Positions 27,055-34,702 of a DNA stretch of 64,000 nucleotides are shown one piece after another. Position numbers and translations under genes: made by a program. The notes below the pieces were generated by a model. The model had not been told where the DNA came from. It ran no database searches and saw nothing but the letters and a program-made list of their open reading frames with translations. Every line of letters starts with the position of its first letter. Positions within the stretch are counted from its first letter, which is position 1. Origin of the DNA: Falsirhodobacter algicola (lineage in GTDB: Bacteria > Pseudomonadota > Alphaproteobacteria > Rhodobacterales > Rhodobacteraceae); the NCBI RefSeq assembly GCF_018279165.1, contig NZ_CP047289.1, positions 1,734,501-1,798,500 of the forward strand, read 5' to 3'.

Positions 27055-27972
27055 ATGATTTCCATTTCCGGAAATCGACCCCGACGGCCGATCATCTGGG
27101 ACGACGTTCGTGCGTTCCTTGCAGTGGCCCGGCACGGGACGCTGACCGCTGCGGCCGACGCGCTCGGCATCGGCATCGCAACGCTGTCGCGCCGGGTAGA
27201 TCGCCTGGAAGACGCACTTGGCATTCCGCTGTTCGTGCGTCAGCAATCGGGTTATCAGCTTACCGAGGAAGGCAGCGAGTTGCTCGATCGCGGAGAGGCA
27301 GTCGAACAAGCCGCGCTCGCCTTCGAGAGTACTGGAGGCCGGGAGCCCCAACTGACCGGACGGGTTCGCCTCGCCACGGCCGAAAACCTTGCTAACGGGT
27401 TGATCCTACCCGCACTGCCGAAGTTCCGACGCCTCCATCCCAGGCTCATGGTGGAAGTGGTCACCGACATCGTAACCGTGAACGTCCACCGCCGTGACGC
27501 GGATCTTGCCGTTCGCATGGTCAAGCCCGAACGCGGCAACGTGACGATCAAGCGCCTCGGGACCTTGGGCTACGGCCTCTATGCCGCGCCGTCCTATGTC
27601 GAGACACGCAGCGTTGACACCCACGGGGGTGCCTATGAGGGCGACGAGATTATCACCTGGGGCGACGCCCACTCACACCTGCCGGCGGCCCAGTGGGTCG
27701 AACGGGTTCTTCGGGGTCGGCAGCCGGCTCTGACGACCACGTCGCTCTCTACCCAAGTGGCGGCGACACGGGCCGGGCTGGGCATGGCGGTGCTTCCCCA
27801 TTTTCTCGCACGGGATGCGGGCCTTGAGTGTCTGGAGAGCGATATCGGGATCGATCAGCCGATCTACTTAGTGATGCAATCGAACTTGGCGCAATCTCCA
27901 CGCATCCGAACGCTGGCGGACTTTCTGGTCGAGATTGTGTCCGCCAACCGGACACGTCTGCGCGGATACTGA
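27055..27972 (+). CDS. LysR-family transcriptional regulator of the transposon cargo
   Basis: 305 residues. The N-terminal helix-turn-helix is IIWDDVRAFLAVARHGTLTAAADALGIGIATLSRRVDRLEDALG, followed by a periplasmic-binding-protein-like effector domain (TGRVRLATAENLANGLILPALPKFRRLHP). It belongs to the LysR subgroup that begins with a WDD motif. It is divergent from the aldo/keto reductase operon and likely activates it. A perfect GATTTCC-N6-GGAAATC palindrome (27057-27076) overlaps its own start and may be an autoregulatory site. Confidence 0.88.
   Translation: MISISGNRPRRPIIWDDVRAFLAVARHGTLTAAADALGIGIATLSRRVDRLEDALGIPLFVRQQSGYQLTEEGSELLDRGEAVEQAALAFESTGGREPQLTGRVRLATAENLANGLILPALPKFRRLHPRLMVEVVTDIVTVNVHRRDADLAVRMVKPERGNVTIKRLGTLGYGLYAAPSYVETRSVDTHGGAYEGDEIITWGDAHSHLPAAQWVERVLRGRQPALTTTSLSTQVAATRAGLGMAVLPHFLARDAGLECLESDIGIDQPIYLVMQSNLAQSPRIRTLADFLVEIVSANRTRLRGY
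27057..27076. promoter_or_regulatory. Palindrome at the start of the LysR gene
   Basis: GATTTCC (27057-27063) and GGAAATC (27070-27076) are exact inverted repeats around six bases. They overlap codons 2-8. This could be an autoregulatory binding site or an mRNA hairpin limiting translation. Confidence 0.35.
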
Positions 27973-28196
27973 CCAGGCCGTTCCCGGCGCATCACGGTCT
28001 CACCGCCGCGGCCGCGGGTACCGCGCTCTGCTGCATTCCGAATTTGAAAAACACATTTGCAAAATTTTCCAAAGATTCCGCAGGCGGAAATCTGGAGTCT
28101 CCAAGATGCGTTGGCCGGGCAATGGGCCTCCGGGGACAGCAGCGTAGGCGTAGGCGTAGCGAATTCACACTATCGTCCTGATAGCTGCCAGCGGAC

Positions 28197-28769
28197 CTAA
28201 TCCGGGTCTGCGTCCGCTTTGGTATTTCCTGTATCCAGCGCCCTGTATATGGTCATGCGCGAAACCCCCAGGTCTCGGGCAATCTGGGCTTTGGATGTGC
28301 CCGCTGCAGCCTGTCTCTGAATTTCAGCGTCATCGACCTTCTTCTGACGCCCCTTGTAGATCCCCTTGCCCTTCGCGGCCTCGATCCCTGTGCGTTGGCG
28401 GTCGCGAATGAACTTCAGCTCCATGTCGGCGACCATGCCGAGGACAGTGATCACCATGCGCCCCATGTCGCCCGCCGTCGTCACCTCGGGTTCAAGGATA
28501 CGTAACGACGCGCCCTTCGCATCCAACTCATGCACCAGATTCAGAACGTCTCGGGTGGACCGCCCAAGGCGGTCGAGGCGATGAACGACCAACTCGTCAC
28601 CTGCACGCAAAAACTCCAGGACGGTTGCCAGTTCGGTGCGACCGTCACGGGACGCTCCGGAGCCGGTTTCGGCGCGGAGAATTTCACACCCTGCCGCCTT
28701 AAGTTTGGCTTTCTGGATCTCAAGGTCCTGACTTGTTGAGCTGACGCGGGCGTAACCGATCTTGGGCAT
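28197..28769 (-). CDS. tniR: Serine resolvase (TniR-like)
   Basis: 190 residues. KIGYARVSSTSQDLEIQKAKL contains the nucleophilic serine of resolvase/invertases (YARVSS). VVHRLDRLGRSTRDVLNLV and the long helix around MVITVLGMVADMELKFIRDRQRTGIEAAK follow, and a C-terminal helix-turn-helix is visible (KAQIARDLGVSRMTIYRAL). It resolves transposition cointegrates at the adjacent res site. It is the last tni gene, as in Tn402/Tn5053 elements. Confidence 0.92.
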   Translation of the reverse strand: MPKIGYARVSSTSQDLEIQKAKLKAAGCEILRAETGSGASRDGRTELATVLEFLRAGDELVVHRLDRLGRSTRDVLNLVHELDAKGASLRILEPEVTTAGDMGRMVITVLGMVADMELKFIRDRQRTGIEAAKGKGIYKGRQKKVDDAEIQRQAAAGTSKAQIARDLGVSRMTIYRALDTGNTKADADPD

Positions 28770-28856
28770 GGAGAAATGTCACTTTAGGGTGGCTATATTC
28801 CTGATACTGTCACAATGACTGTTGCGCCACTCATTTGTGACATTTCAAGCTGTCAC
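28770..28856. repeat. Putative res site of the transposon
   Basis: Four copies of TGTCAC or its complement GTGACA occur within 80 bp between tniR and tniQ: 28777, 28808, 28837 (inverted) and 28851. Resolvase subsites in this family lie in the same place. Exact subsite limits cannot be set by eye. Confidence 0.6.
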
Positions 28857-29236
28857 ATCGGTATGTCTCCTATGAGTGTGCCCAAATGTTGCGATCTCGG
28901 TTGAAAAGCCCACGCATATCTCTGCCGGCCTTCCGGCGTGGCTATCCACTCTTCGAACTCCGCCCATAACCGCGCAAGATTCCGTCGGCGGCGTTCTTCG
29001 AACATGCGCAAATCGTCTATCGACATTCCGAGGCCGACGGACAGGCGCTCCAGCACGTCCTCTGTCGGCCGAATGAAAGAGCGTGCCTCTTCGTCGTAAT
29101 GCGCAATGTTCAGGGCGTAAAAGCAGAAACTCTCGAAGGGAACGCCATAACAGCGGGCAAGACTTTGGACGTATTGACGCAGAGTATCGACCTCCCCCGG
29201 TGGCGGGTGCAGCGGCCAGGTCGGTTCTGGCTTCAT
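28853..29236 (-). CDS. tniQ: Short TniQ-like transposition protein
   Basis: 127 residues from the ATG at 29236, which overlaps the tniB stop (ATGA). WPLHPPPGEVDTLRQYVQSLARCYGVPFESFC matches the N-terminal TniQ core (PLHP...SWL.RLA...G). TniQ proteins usually run to about 400 residues and help choose the target site. Here the C-terminal zinc-finger and repeat portion is absent. The stop lies within the res-like repeats. It could be a minimal version or a truncated one. Confidence 0.65.
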   Translation of the reverse strand: MKPEPTWPLHPPPGEVDTLRQYVQSLARCYGVPFESFCFYALNIAHYDEEARSFIRPTEDVLERLSVGLGMSIDDLRMFEERRRRNLARLWAEFEEWIATPEGRQRYAWAFQPRSQHLGTLIGDIPM

Positions 29237-29604
29237 GCTCGAAGCTCCCGTTCCATCATCTGCCGCCGGTGGGAGGGTGCTTGGAAAAAACAGTTCATCA
29301 AGTCGCATTCCTCAATGCGTTCCCGCCCCTCCATCAGCGCATGTGCTGTTGCGCTCGAAAGAAGCTGGTGCATTTCCCCGATCAGGCCCTCCGATCGCTC
29401 CACGATCAGCCTGCGCAACGCGGGCAGGCCGAGACCGGACGGCTCACGCAGAGGGATCACCGTTTCAAAGCTGGCCAGCAGGCGTCCGGTCTCGGAATCG
29501 TCACCCCATCTCGATAGCAAAAATGGCTGGAAGCGGTTTTCGAGCTGGTCGTCCAACCGGAGGGCCAACCACGCATCCTTGGTCCCAAGCGCGACGATGG
29601 GGAT
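29233..29604 (-). pseudogene. tniB: tniB, 3' fragment (interrupted by the IS3-family element)
   Basis: Carries the C-terminal part of TniB: IPIVALGTKDAWLALRLDDQLENRFQPFLL, then LLASFETVIPLREPSGLGLP and GEMHQLLSSATAHALMEGRERI. Removing the 1253-bp insertion and one GGAT copy joins this in frame to the N-terminal part as ELRI-PIVALGT, the expected family sequence. The break is therefore a clean insertion and tniB is otherwise intact. Confidence 0.88.
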
Positions 29605-29671
29605 TGACCTGCCCCCCGCGAAATCCCTCACCTTAATGTAGAGTCTGCGCCAACTCTGAAGGAGCAGACTT

Positions 29672-29935
29672 ATGAGAAAGAGCCGTTTCACCGAGGCGCA
29701 GATCATCGGAATGATCAAGGAGCAGGAGGCCGGGATGCCGACTGCGGAAGTGTGCCGTAGGCATGGGCTGAGCACTGCGACGTTCTACAAGCTGAAGGCC
29801 AAGTATGGCGGCATGGAGGTGTCCGAGGCTGCCAGGCTAAAGGCCCTTGAGGACGAGAATGCCAAGCTGAAGCGCCTGCTTGCGGACACCATGCTGGACA
29901 ATGTCGTGTTGAAAGACCTGCTGGGAAAGAACTGA
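29672..29935 (+). CDS. IS3-family OrfA (helix-turn-helix)
   Basis: 87 residues: [44 protein letters not shown] is the classic IS3-family HTH. A leucine zipper follows ([29 protein letters not shown]). It binds the IS ends and, by a -1 shift at GGGAAAG near its end, continues into the transposase. AAGGAGCAG precedes the start. Confidence 0.93.
   Translation: MRKSRFTEAQIIGMIKEQEAGMPTAEVCRRHGLSTATFYKLKAKYGGMEVSEAARLKALEDENAKLKRLLADTMLDNVVLKDLLGKN
29923..29929 (+). promoter_or_regulatory. Programmed -1 frameshift heptamer of the IS element
   Basis: GGGAAAG reads as G GGA AAG in the orfA frame, the X XXY YYZ slippery pattern. Slipping back one base continues as [16 protein letters not shown] into orfB, avoiding the orfA stop two codons downstream. 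Confidence 0.65.
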
Positions 29936-29940
29936 CGACA

Positions 29941-30831
29941 TTGACGAAGCGGCGAGATGCGGCGCTCCGGGTGATGCGGGATCATGACATCTCGCAGCGC
30001 CGGGCCTGTAGGCTGGTTGGTGTCGATCCCAAGACCGTTCGGCGTGAACGCCCGCCGGACAGTGCCGATATCCGCCAAGAGATGCAGGAGATCGCCGGCA
30101 AGCGGCGTCGGTTCGGGTATCGCCGGATCGGGGTCCTGCTGGAACGCAAGGGCATGATCATGAACCACAAGAAGCTGTATCGCATCTATCGCGAGGAAGG
30201 GCTTTCGGTGAAACGACGGCGAGGCCTGAAACGGGCGCGCGGCACGAGGACGCCGATGCCGGTTGCCGCGTGGCCCAACGCGCGCTGGTCGTTGGACTTC
30301 GTGTCCGACAGCTTTGGCGCGTCGCGGAAGTTCCGGATCCTGGCGGTGATTGATGACTGCACCCGGGAATGCCTGTGCCTCGTCGCGGACACCAGCCTGT
30401 CAGGGGCGCGTGTCGCCCGGGAACTCAGCTCCCTGATCCGGATTTACGGCAAGCCGGGTTGCATCGTCAGTGACAATGGCACCGAGTTCACCAGTCGGGC
30501 CATCCTCAAATGGGCCGACGAGAACGAGGTGCCGTGGCACTACATCGACCCAGGCAAGCCCCAGCAGAATGCCTTCGTCGAAAGCTTCAATGGCAGCCTG
30601 CGGGACGAGCTACTCAACGAAGAAATCTTCGACAGCTTGGACGACGCACGGCGAAAGCTGGCGCTCTGGCGCTACGACTACAACACGATCAGGCCACACT
30701 CGTCCCTGGCCAACCAGACGCCGCAGCAAGCGCGCCGGACGCTTGAGCAATTTGAGGGCTTCGCGCCCGGCGCGCTTGCGAAAGATGACCAAGCCGAATA
30801 CCGAAATCCAAACTGCAGACTCTCGTTATGA
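29941..30831 (+). CDS. IS3-family OrfB transposase
   Basis: About 296 residues from a TTG, more probably made as an OrfAB fusion by frameshifting. HTH_21-like [21 protein letters not shown] comes first. The rve catalytic domain carries the DDE triad: Asp in WSLDFVSD, Asp in IVSDNGTEF and Glu in [17 protein letters not shown], with 35-residue spacing for the last pair. [12 protein letters not shown] is the usual C-terminal signature. It appears complete and so may be active. Confidence 0.95.
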   Translation: MTKRRDAALRVMRDHDISQRRACRLVGVDPKTVRRERPPDSADIRQEMQEIAGKRRRFGYRRIGVLLERKGMIMNHKKLYRIYREEGLSVKRRRGLKRARGTRTPMPVAAWPNARWSLDFVSDSFGASRKFRILAVIDDCTRECLCLVADTSLSGARVARELSSLIRIYGKPGCIVSDNGTEFTSRAILKWADENEVPWHYIDPGKPQQNAFVESFNGSLRDELLNEEIFDSLDDARRKLALWRYDYNTIRPHSSLANQTPQQARRTLEQFEGFAPGALAKDDQAEYRNPNCRLSL

Positions 30832-30857
30832 ATGAGGGACCAGTGGGATGCAGGTCA

Positions 30858-31386
30858 GGATGCGAAGCTCATTTCCCAGATATCGGATAAGCCCCAGAAT
30901 CTCGCGCTGCCGCGATGACGGGCCGCAGAGCAGGTTGTGCAACTCATCTATGAGAAGAAGCCGCACACCGCAGGCCTGCATAAGGTTCAGCGTCACAGCG
31001 TTTCGCCGATCCGTCTGCCGCAACTTCCCGAAAGGTGATCCCAATGCATCGAGCAATTGTGCGTAGAACCGTGGTGTCGTAACGTCCGGCATCATCTGGA
31101 CCGCGAGGACCGGAAAAATGTGTCGGTCCCTTTCTTCCGAACTTAGCCGGGGGTGCTGGCGCTGGAATTTCTCGGCAATGGTCGATTTGCCGTTGTTGCT
31201 CGGCCCGACGATCAGCATGTTCTGCGGTCGGACACGGCCGGGTTGCGTCGCAATCAGCATCCCCATGCGTTTTAGGGCATCTTGTGCCCGGGAATAGCCG
31301 ATCCAGCGGTCGGTCGCGAGAAAACCGAGCCGCTCGACTGCGGGCATTTCCGCGATGCGCCGGGCTTCTGGCCGAAGATGCTCCAT
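30858..31386 (-). pseudogene. tniB: tniB, 5' fragment (AAA ATPase of the transposon)
   Basis: Starts at the ATG at 31386, five bases after the tniA stop. Walker A is GPSNNGKST and Walker B LLLIDELHN, with the family stretch YLGNELRI just before the IS insertion. TniB is the AAA regulator that activates the TniA transposase. Because the IS splits it, this copy of the transposon is probably unable to move by itself. Confidence 0.9.
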
Positions 31387-31391
31387 CGTCG

Positions 31392-33053
31392 CTACCACTC
31401 CTCTATATCTGTGAATGGTCGCGGCGGACCGTCGGGTTCGTTGCGCAAGAGCTCCGCCGGGTCTGCCGCCTGCGATCTGGATACCGATGGAGACTGCCAA
31501 TCCAGCACCGGCCGCGACCGACGGCGGCGGGCGCTCTTGGAAAGCCGGGCCGCGTTGCGCTCAATCTCCTGCATTTCCTCGAATGCGGCGAAAATGGCGT
31601 CCTCGTCCACGGTCGCCGCATTGCGTTCCTGGGCACGTCGCCGCGCTGCCCGATGTTCCCAGAGCGTGATCGACGGTCGGGAGAGTGTGCGATACGGCAC
31701 TTCAAGCCAGGAACCGTCGAACGGGTCGAGAACATATACACGCGAGAGGTCTCGTGGGTCGCGGCGCAGGATCAGATGTCCCTCCGTCCGAACGTCGCGC
31801 GAGACGATCCACGGTTTCAGGGCGTTCGAGAAATAGCGGATATGATCTACGGTGAATCCATCGCGTTGCAACGTCCTACGCAGAACCGGGAGGAAATCGA
31901 TCAGATAGCTGCGCATGTCACGCGGGATGGCGATGCTGCCGCCAGATCGGCTCAAGGCCACGAAACCTTCCTCCAGCCGGGCAAGAGGTGTGGCCCCGTC
32001 CAACCCACGATGCCCGGACAGGTGATAGTCTTTGCAAATCGCAACCGTCAGCCAGCGTTCCAGTTCTTCAAGGGTCAGGCAGGCCTGTCTTTCGCTGTCG
32101 TATGTGCCGCGCTGTGCGGTGTTGGAAAATGTCGTGCCCGGCAACTGGTGAATGCGCCGCATGAGGGTGCCGATCACACGCTCTACAATGCCACCGAACT
32201 GAGGTTGCCCTGGCGGTCGCCAGTCGATCTCAATGCCATGTTGCGCGCACCCGCGCTCGAAAGCCTGCGAGTGGAACTCGCCGGCATTGTCCACGCCAAT
32301 CTTCTTTGGCTTTCCCGCAATCGGCCACTCCACATCCGTGACGCCGCGCGCGGTCATCCAGGTTTTCTTACCGTCGGCGACGTGGGCGAGGCACAGGCCG
32401 ACGCTCGCGGCGGAAGGGGGATCAAGGCTAAGATGGAAGCCCGCGATCATCCGGCTCATCACGTCGATCGCAACCGTCAGATATGGTCGCCCGATTGGCA
32501 GACGCTCGAACGGATCGACCAAAATGACATCGACCGGCGTGTGATCAATCTGCACGACGTCGAGCGGGTATTTCGGGATCGGGGGCGCGCCGAGGATCGG
32601 CTTTGTTCCCGGATCACTTTCGCGGAGCCGTGACGCGACACCCTTGTCGATCCGGTTAACCCGTCGCCTGATCGTGGCTTCGCTCGGAGGCGAAATGCCC
32701 GCCTTGCGGCACTCGACCTGAACCACCCTCACGATTTCCGAGGGGCGCGCTTTCTGCCGTTTGAGATAGCGGCCTTCGATGACATGACCGATGATCGCTT
32801 CCCGATCCCCCGCGATCCGCGTCTTGCGCGGAGCACCGCGGCCATCGCGCGGCAAGAGCGCCGTGACCGCGCCGTTTTCTTCACGAAGCCGGCGGATCAG
32901 CCTGTAAGCCCAACGTTCGGAAATTTTCAGATCAATCGCTGCAGAGCGGACAAGATGCGCTGGTGCTTCATGGAGCGCGGCAAGTGGCCGAAGCAGAACC
33001 GCCCGTTCCTCGGCTTTCCGCCATACGTCTTTCGGAACGGATTCCAGATCCAT
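31392..33053 (-). CDS. tniA: TniA transposase (Mu/Tn7 TnsB-like DDE)
   Basis: 553 residues from the ATG at 33053, preceded by AGGA seven bases away; a start 19 codons earlier is less likely. N-terminal HTH segments (KISERWAYRLIRRLREENG, PPSEATIRRRVNRID) are followed by the rve catalytic core: Asp in VVQIDHTPVD, Asp in IGVDNAGEFHS and Glu in GGIVERVIGTLMRR. A Mu-transposase C-terminal domain follows. It cuts and joins the 27-bp ends. The gene begins about 150 bp inside the right end and appears intact. Confidence 0.93.
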   Translation of the reverse strand: MDLESVPKDVWRKAEERAVLLRPLAALHEAPAHLVRSAAIDLKISERWAYRLIRRLREENGAVTALLPRDGRGAPRKTRIAGDREAIIGHVIEGRYLKRQKARPSEIVRVVQVECRKAGISPPSEATIRRRVNRIDKGVASRLRESDPGTKPILGAPPIPKYPLDVVQIDHTPVDVILVDPFERLPIGRPYLTVAIDVMSRMIAGFHLSLDPPSAASVGLCLAHVADGKKTWMTARGVTDVEWPIAGKPKKIGVDNAGEFHSQAFERGCAQHGIEIDWRPPGQPQFGGIVERVIGTLMRRIHQLPGTTFSNTAQRGTYDSERQACLTLEELERWLTVAICKDYHLSGHRGLDGATPLARLEEGFVALSRSGGSIAIPRDMRSYLIDFLPVLRRTLQRDGFTVDHIRYFSNALKPWIVSRDVRTEGHLILRRDPRDLSRVYVLDPFDGSWLEVPYRTLSRPSITLWEHRAARRRAQERNAATVDEDAIFAAFEEMQEIERNAARLSKSARRRRSRPVLDWQSPSVSRSQAADPAELLRNEPDGPPRPFTDIEEW

Positions 33054-33177
33054 GACCGATCCTGCCTCCTGCAACGCGCTGAACCGGTGTCTGACGGTCT
33101 TGCAACGCACCGAACTGTCTGGTGATCAGTATTGAAGTCTTTTGTGACAAGCGCGTGTCAATGAAAACAATGGCCAG

Positions 33178-33204
33178 TGCTGAACCTATTTATGAAAAAC
33201 GACA
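33178..33204 (-). repeat. Right terminal inverted repeat of the transposon
   Basis: Read on the minus strand it starts TGTCGTTTTTCATAAATAGG. Just inside are TGTGACA and TGTCA repeats (33142-33160), as expected for multiple transposase-binding sites. The next base, 33205, is within a cobalamin adenosyltransferase reading frame. Confidence 0.85.
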
Positions 33205-33543
33205 CTGTTCGATCTGGGCGGTGCCCTGTCCATCCCCGGCACGCCGCAACTGAGCGACGATCACGTTGCCCGGCTGGAGCGTATGGTGGACGAATGGAAC
33301 GCCGCCCTGCCCCCGCTGAAGGAGTTCATCCTGCCCGGCGGCTCCCCCGGCATCGCCGCCTTGCACGTCGCCCGCACCGTCTGCCGCAGGGCCGAACGGC
33401 GCCTTCTGACCGCCGGGGGGATCGGGCCGGGAATGGTCTATCTGAACCGCCTGTCCGACCTCCTCTTCGTCGCCGCGCGCACCGCCGCCCGCCTGCAAGG
33501 CATACCGGAGCGCATATGGGACCGGACGCGCAGCCTGCCCTAG
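33205..33543 (+). pseudogene. pduO: PduO-type cob(I)alamin adenosyltransferase, C-terminal remnant
   Basis: The frame is open from the transposon edge: LFDLGGALSIPG, then LPPLKEFILPGG, HVARTVCRRAERRLL and YLNRLSDLLFVAART. These are the signature helices of ATP:corrinoid adenosyltransferases, which attach adenosyl to cob(I)alamin. About 112 of roughly 190 residues remain and the N-terminal ATP-binding part (TGDxGxT) is missing, with no start. It is almost certainly non-functional. It pairs with the truncated btuB-like gene on the other side of the element. Confidence 0.85.
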
Positions 33544-33603
33544 GCCCAGCGCGAAAAATGCATCTTGTTCTTCATCCGAGAAATGCGGTAGACGGACCGA
33601 GTC

Positions 33604-33693
33604 GGAGAGGTGGCCGAGTGGTCGAAGGCGCACGCCTGGAAAGTGTGTAGGCGGGGAACCGTCTCGAGGGTTCGAATCCCTCTCTCTCCGCCA
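33604..33693 (+). tRNA. tRNA-Ser (GGA)
   Basis: A 90-base cloverleaf including encoded CCA. The acceptor GGAGAGG pairs with TCTCTCC and the D-arm is GCCGAGTGGTCGAAGGC. The anticodon loop CTGGAAA (anticodon GGA) sits on stem CACGC/GTGTG, followed by the long variable arm typical of class-II serine tRNAs. The T-arm is GAGGG-TTCGAAT-CCCTC. It reads UCC/UCU codons. A GGGATCG/CGATCCC hairpin at 33765-33784 may end the transcript. Confidence 0.97.
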
Positions 33694-33826
33694 CAATCAG
33701 CCCAAGACGATCGCACCCGGCATCCCCGCGCAAACCTCCGGCAGGAATATGCCCGATCGGTGACGGGATCGCTGCAACGATCCCCAAGATGGTCTAGATC
33801 ATAGGCAACCGATCCGGAGATTGCCC

Positions 33827-34267
33827 ATGACCGACCTGACCCCTGCCTTCACGCCGGTCGCATCCTTTGGGGGCGGCCTTCTGATCGGGCTGGGGGCCGT
33901 GCTTCTGATGCTTGGGCTTGGCCGGATCTTCGGGGCGACGGGCATCCTGTCGGCCATGGTCTTCGCCGAGAACCGAGCGGAGCTTGGCTGGCGCCTCGCC
34001 CTCATCGCCGGGATGATCCTTGCCCCCGGCCTGATCTATGCCGTCACTGGGCGGATGCCGACGCTGACGGTGCCGATCGGTCCGGGGATGATCGTCGTCG
34101 GGGGCGTGATCGTGGGCTTCGGGGCCAGCCTCGGATCGGGCTGCACCTCGGGGCATGGGGTATGCGGGCTGTCGCGGCTGTCGGTCCGCTCGATGGTAGC
34201 GGTGCCGACCTTCATGGCGACGGCCGCGATCACCGTCTTCCTCGTCCGCCATGTCTTCGGGGGCTGA
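33827..34267 (+). CDS. YeeE/YedE-family transporter half (thiosulfate/sulfur import type)
   Basis: 146 residues from the ATG at 33827, with about four membrane segments. [26 protein letters not shown] is the conserved cysteine-bearing motif of the YeeE/YedE (DUF395) family, in which cysteines relay thiosulfate or reduced sulfur through the membrane. It is the first of two half-size proteins (PmpA-like). The next gene follows after 3 bp. With the MBL protein and rhodanese it forms a sulfide/persulfide module like the BigR-Blh operon of other alphaproteobacteria. Confidence 0.85.
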   Translation: MTDLTPAFTPVASFGGGLLIGLGAVLLMLGLGRIFGATGILSAMVFAENRAELGWRLALIAGMILAPGLIYAVTGRMPTLTVPIGPGMIVVGGVIVGFGASLGSGCTSGHGVCGLSRLSVRSMVAVPTFMATAAITVFLVRHVFGG

Positions 34268-34270
34268 TCC

Positions 34271-34687
34271 ATGAAACACCTCTTCGCATTGCTTACGGGG
34301 ATCGTCTTCGGGGCGGGCATCGCGCTGTCGGGCATGATGGACCCGGCGAAAGTCCTCGCCTTCTTCGACATCGCCGGCCACTGGGACCCAAGCCTTGCCT
34401 TCGTCATGGGCGGCGCGGTGATCGTGACCTTCATCGGCTACCGCCTCGTTTGGCGGCGCGGCACGCCGCTCTTCGGCGGGCGCTTCCTGCTGCCGCAGGG
34501 AACGGCGATCGACGCGCGTCTGGTCGGCGGCTCGGCGCTGTTCGGGATCGGCTGGGGCATCGCGGGCTTTTGCCCGGGGGCGGCGATCCCGGCGCTCGGC
34601 ACCGGGCGGTGGGAGGTCGCGTTGTTTCTTGCGGCGGTCATCGGCGGCTTTCAACTGCGCCGCCTCATCGCCCCGGCACGGGGATAA
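34271..34687 (+). CDS. DUF6691/YeeE-like transporter half
   Basis: 138 residues with four membrane segments. [30 protein letters not shown] and [19 protein letters not shown] are the signature stretches of the second half (PmpB-like) of split YeeE transporters; the cysteine in GFCPG is the expected sulfur carrier. It follows the first half after 3 bp and precedes the MBL gene by 15 bp. The two halves probably assemble in the inner membrane. Confidence 0.85.
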   Translation: MKHLFALLTGIVFGAGIALSGMMDPAKVLAFFDIAGHWDPSLAFVMGGAVIVTFIGYRLVWRRGTPLFGGRFLLPQGTAIDARLVGGSALFGIGWGIAGFCPGAAIPALGTGRWEVALFLAAVIGGFQLRRLIAPARG

Positions 34688-34702
34688 TCGAAGGAGACAT
34701 CC

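Larger units (their letters stand above)
29605..30857 (+). mobile_element. IS3-family insertion sequence (1253 bp) with 4-bp target duplication
   Basis: Both ends read inwards as TGACCTGC, with further matches CCCTCA and GAGTCTGC, so imperfect inverted repeats of about 43 bp bound the element. It is flanked by GGAT at 29601-29604 and at 30858-30861. It has two overlapping-phase frames, orfA and orfB, encoding a helix-turn-helix protein and a DDE transposase. It disrupts tniB. Confidence 0.93.
23021..33204. mobile_element. Tn402/Tn5053-like transposon, about 10.2 kb
   Basis: The element is bounded by 27-bp inverted repeats starting TGTCGTTTTTCA (23021-23047 and the complement at 33178-33204), which differ at two positions. 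It carries, all on the minus strand and in the order typical of the family, tniA, tniB, tniQ, a putative res site and tniR. Cargo is a LysR gene, aldo/keto reductase, carboxymuconolactone decarboxylase-like protein, MFS exporter and a GNAT gene. Flanking 5-mers are CTGGA (left) and CTGTT (right), so there is no target duplication. A second left-type end lies at 24013. An IS3-family copy sits in tniB. Confidence 0.88.

Noticed and set aside
23016-33209. 5-bp target duplication around the transposon
   Set aside because: CTGGA on the left and CTGTT on the right agree at only three positions, and the flanking genes are not continuous.
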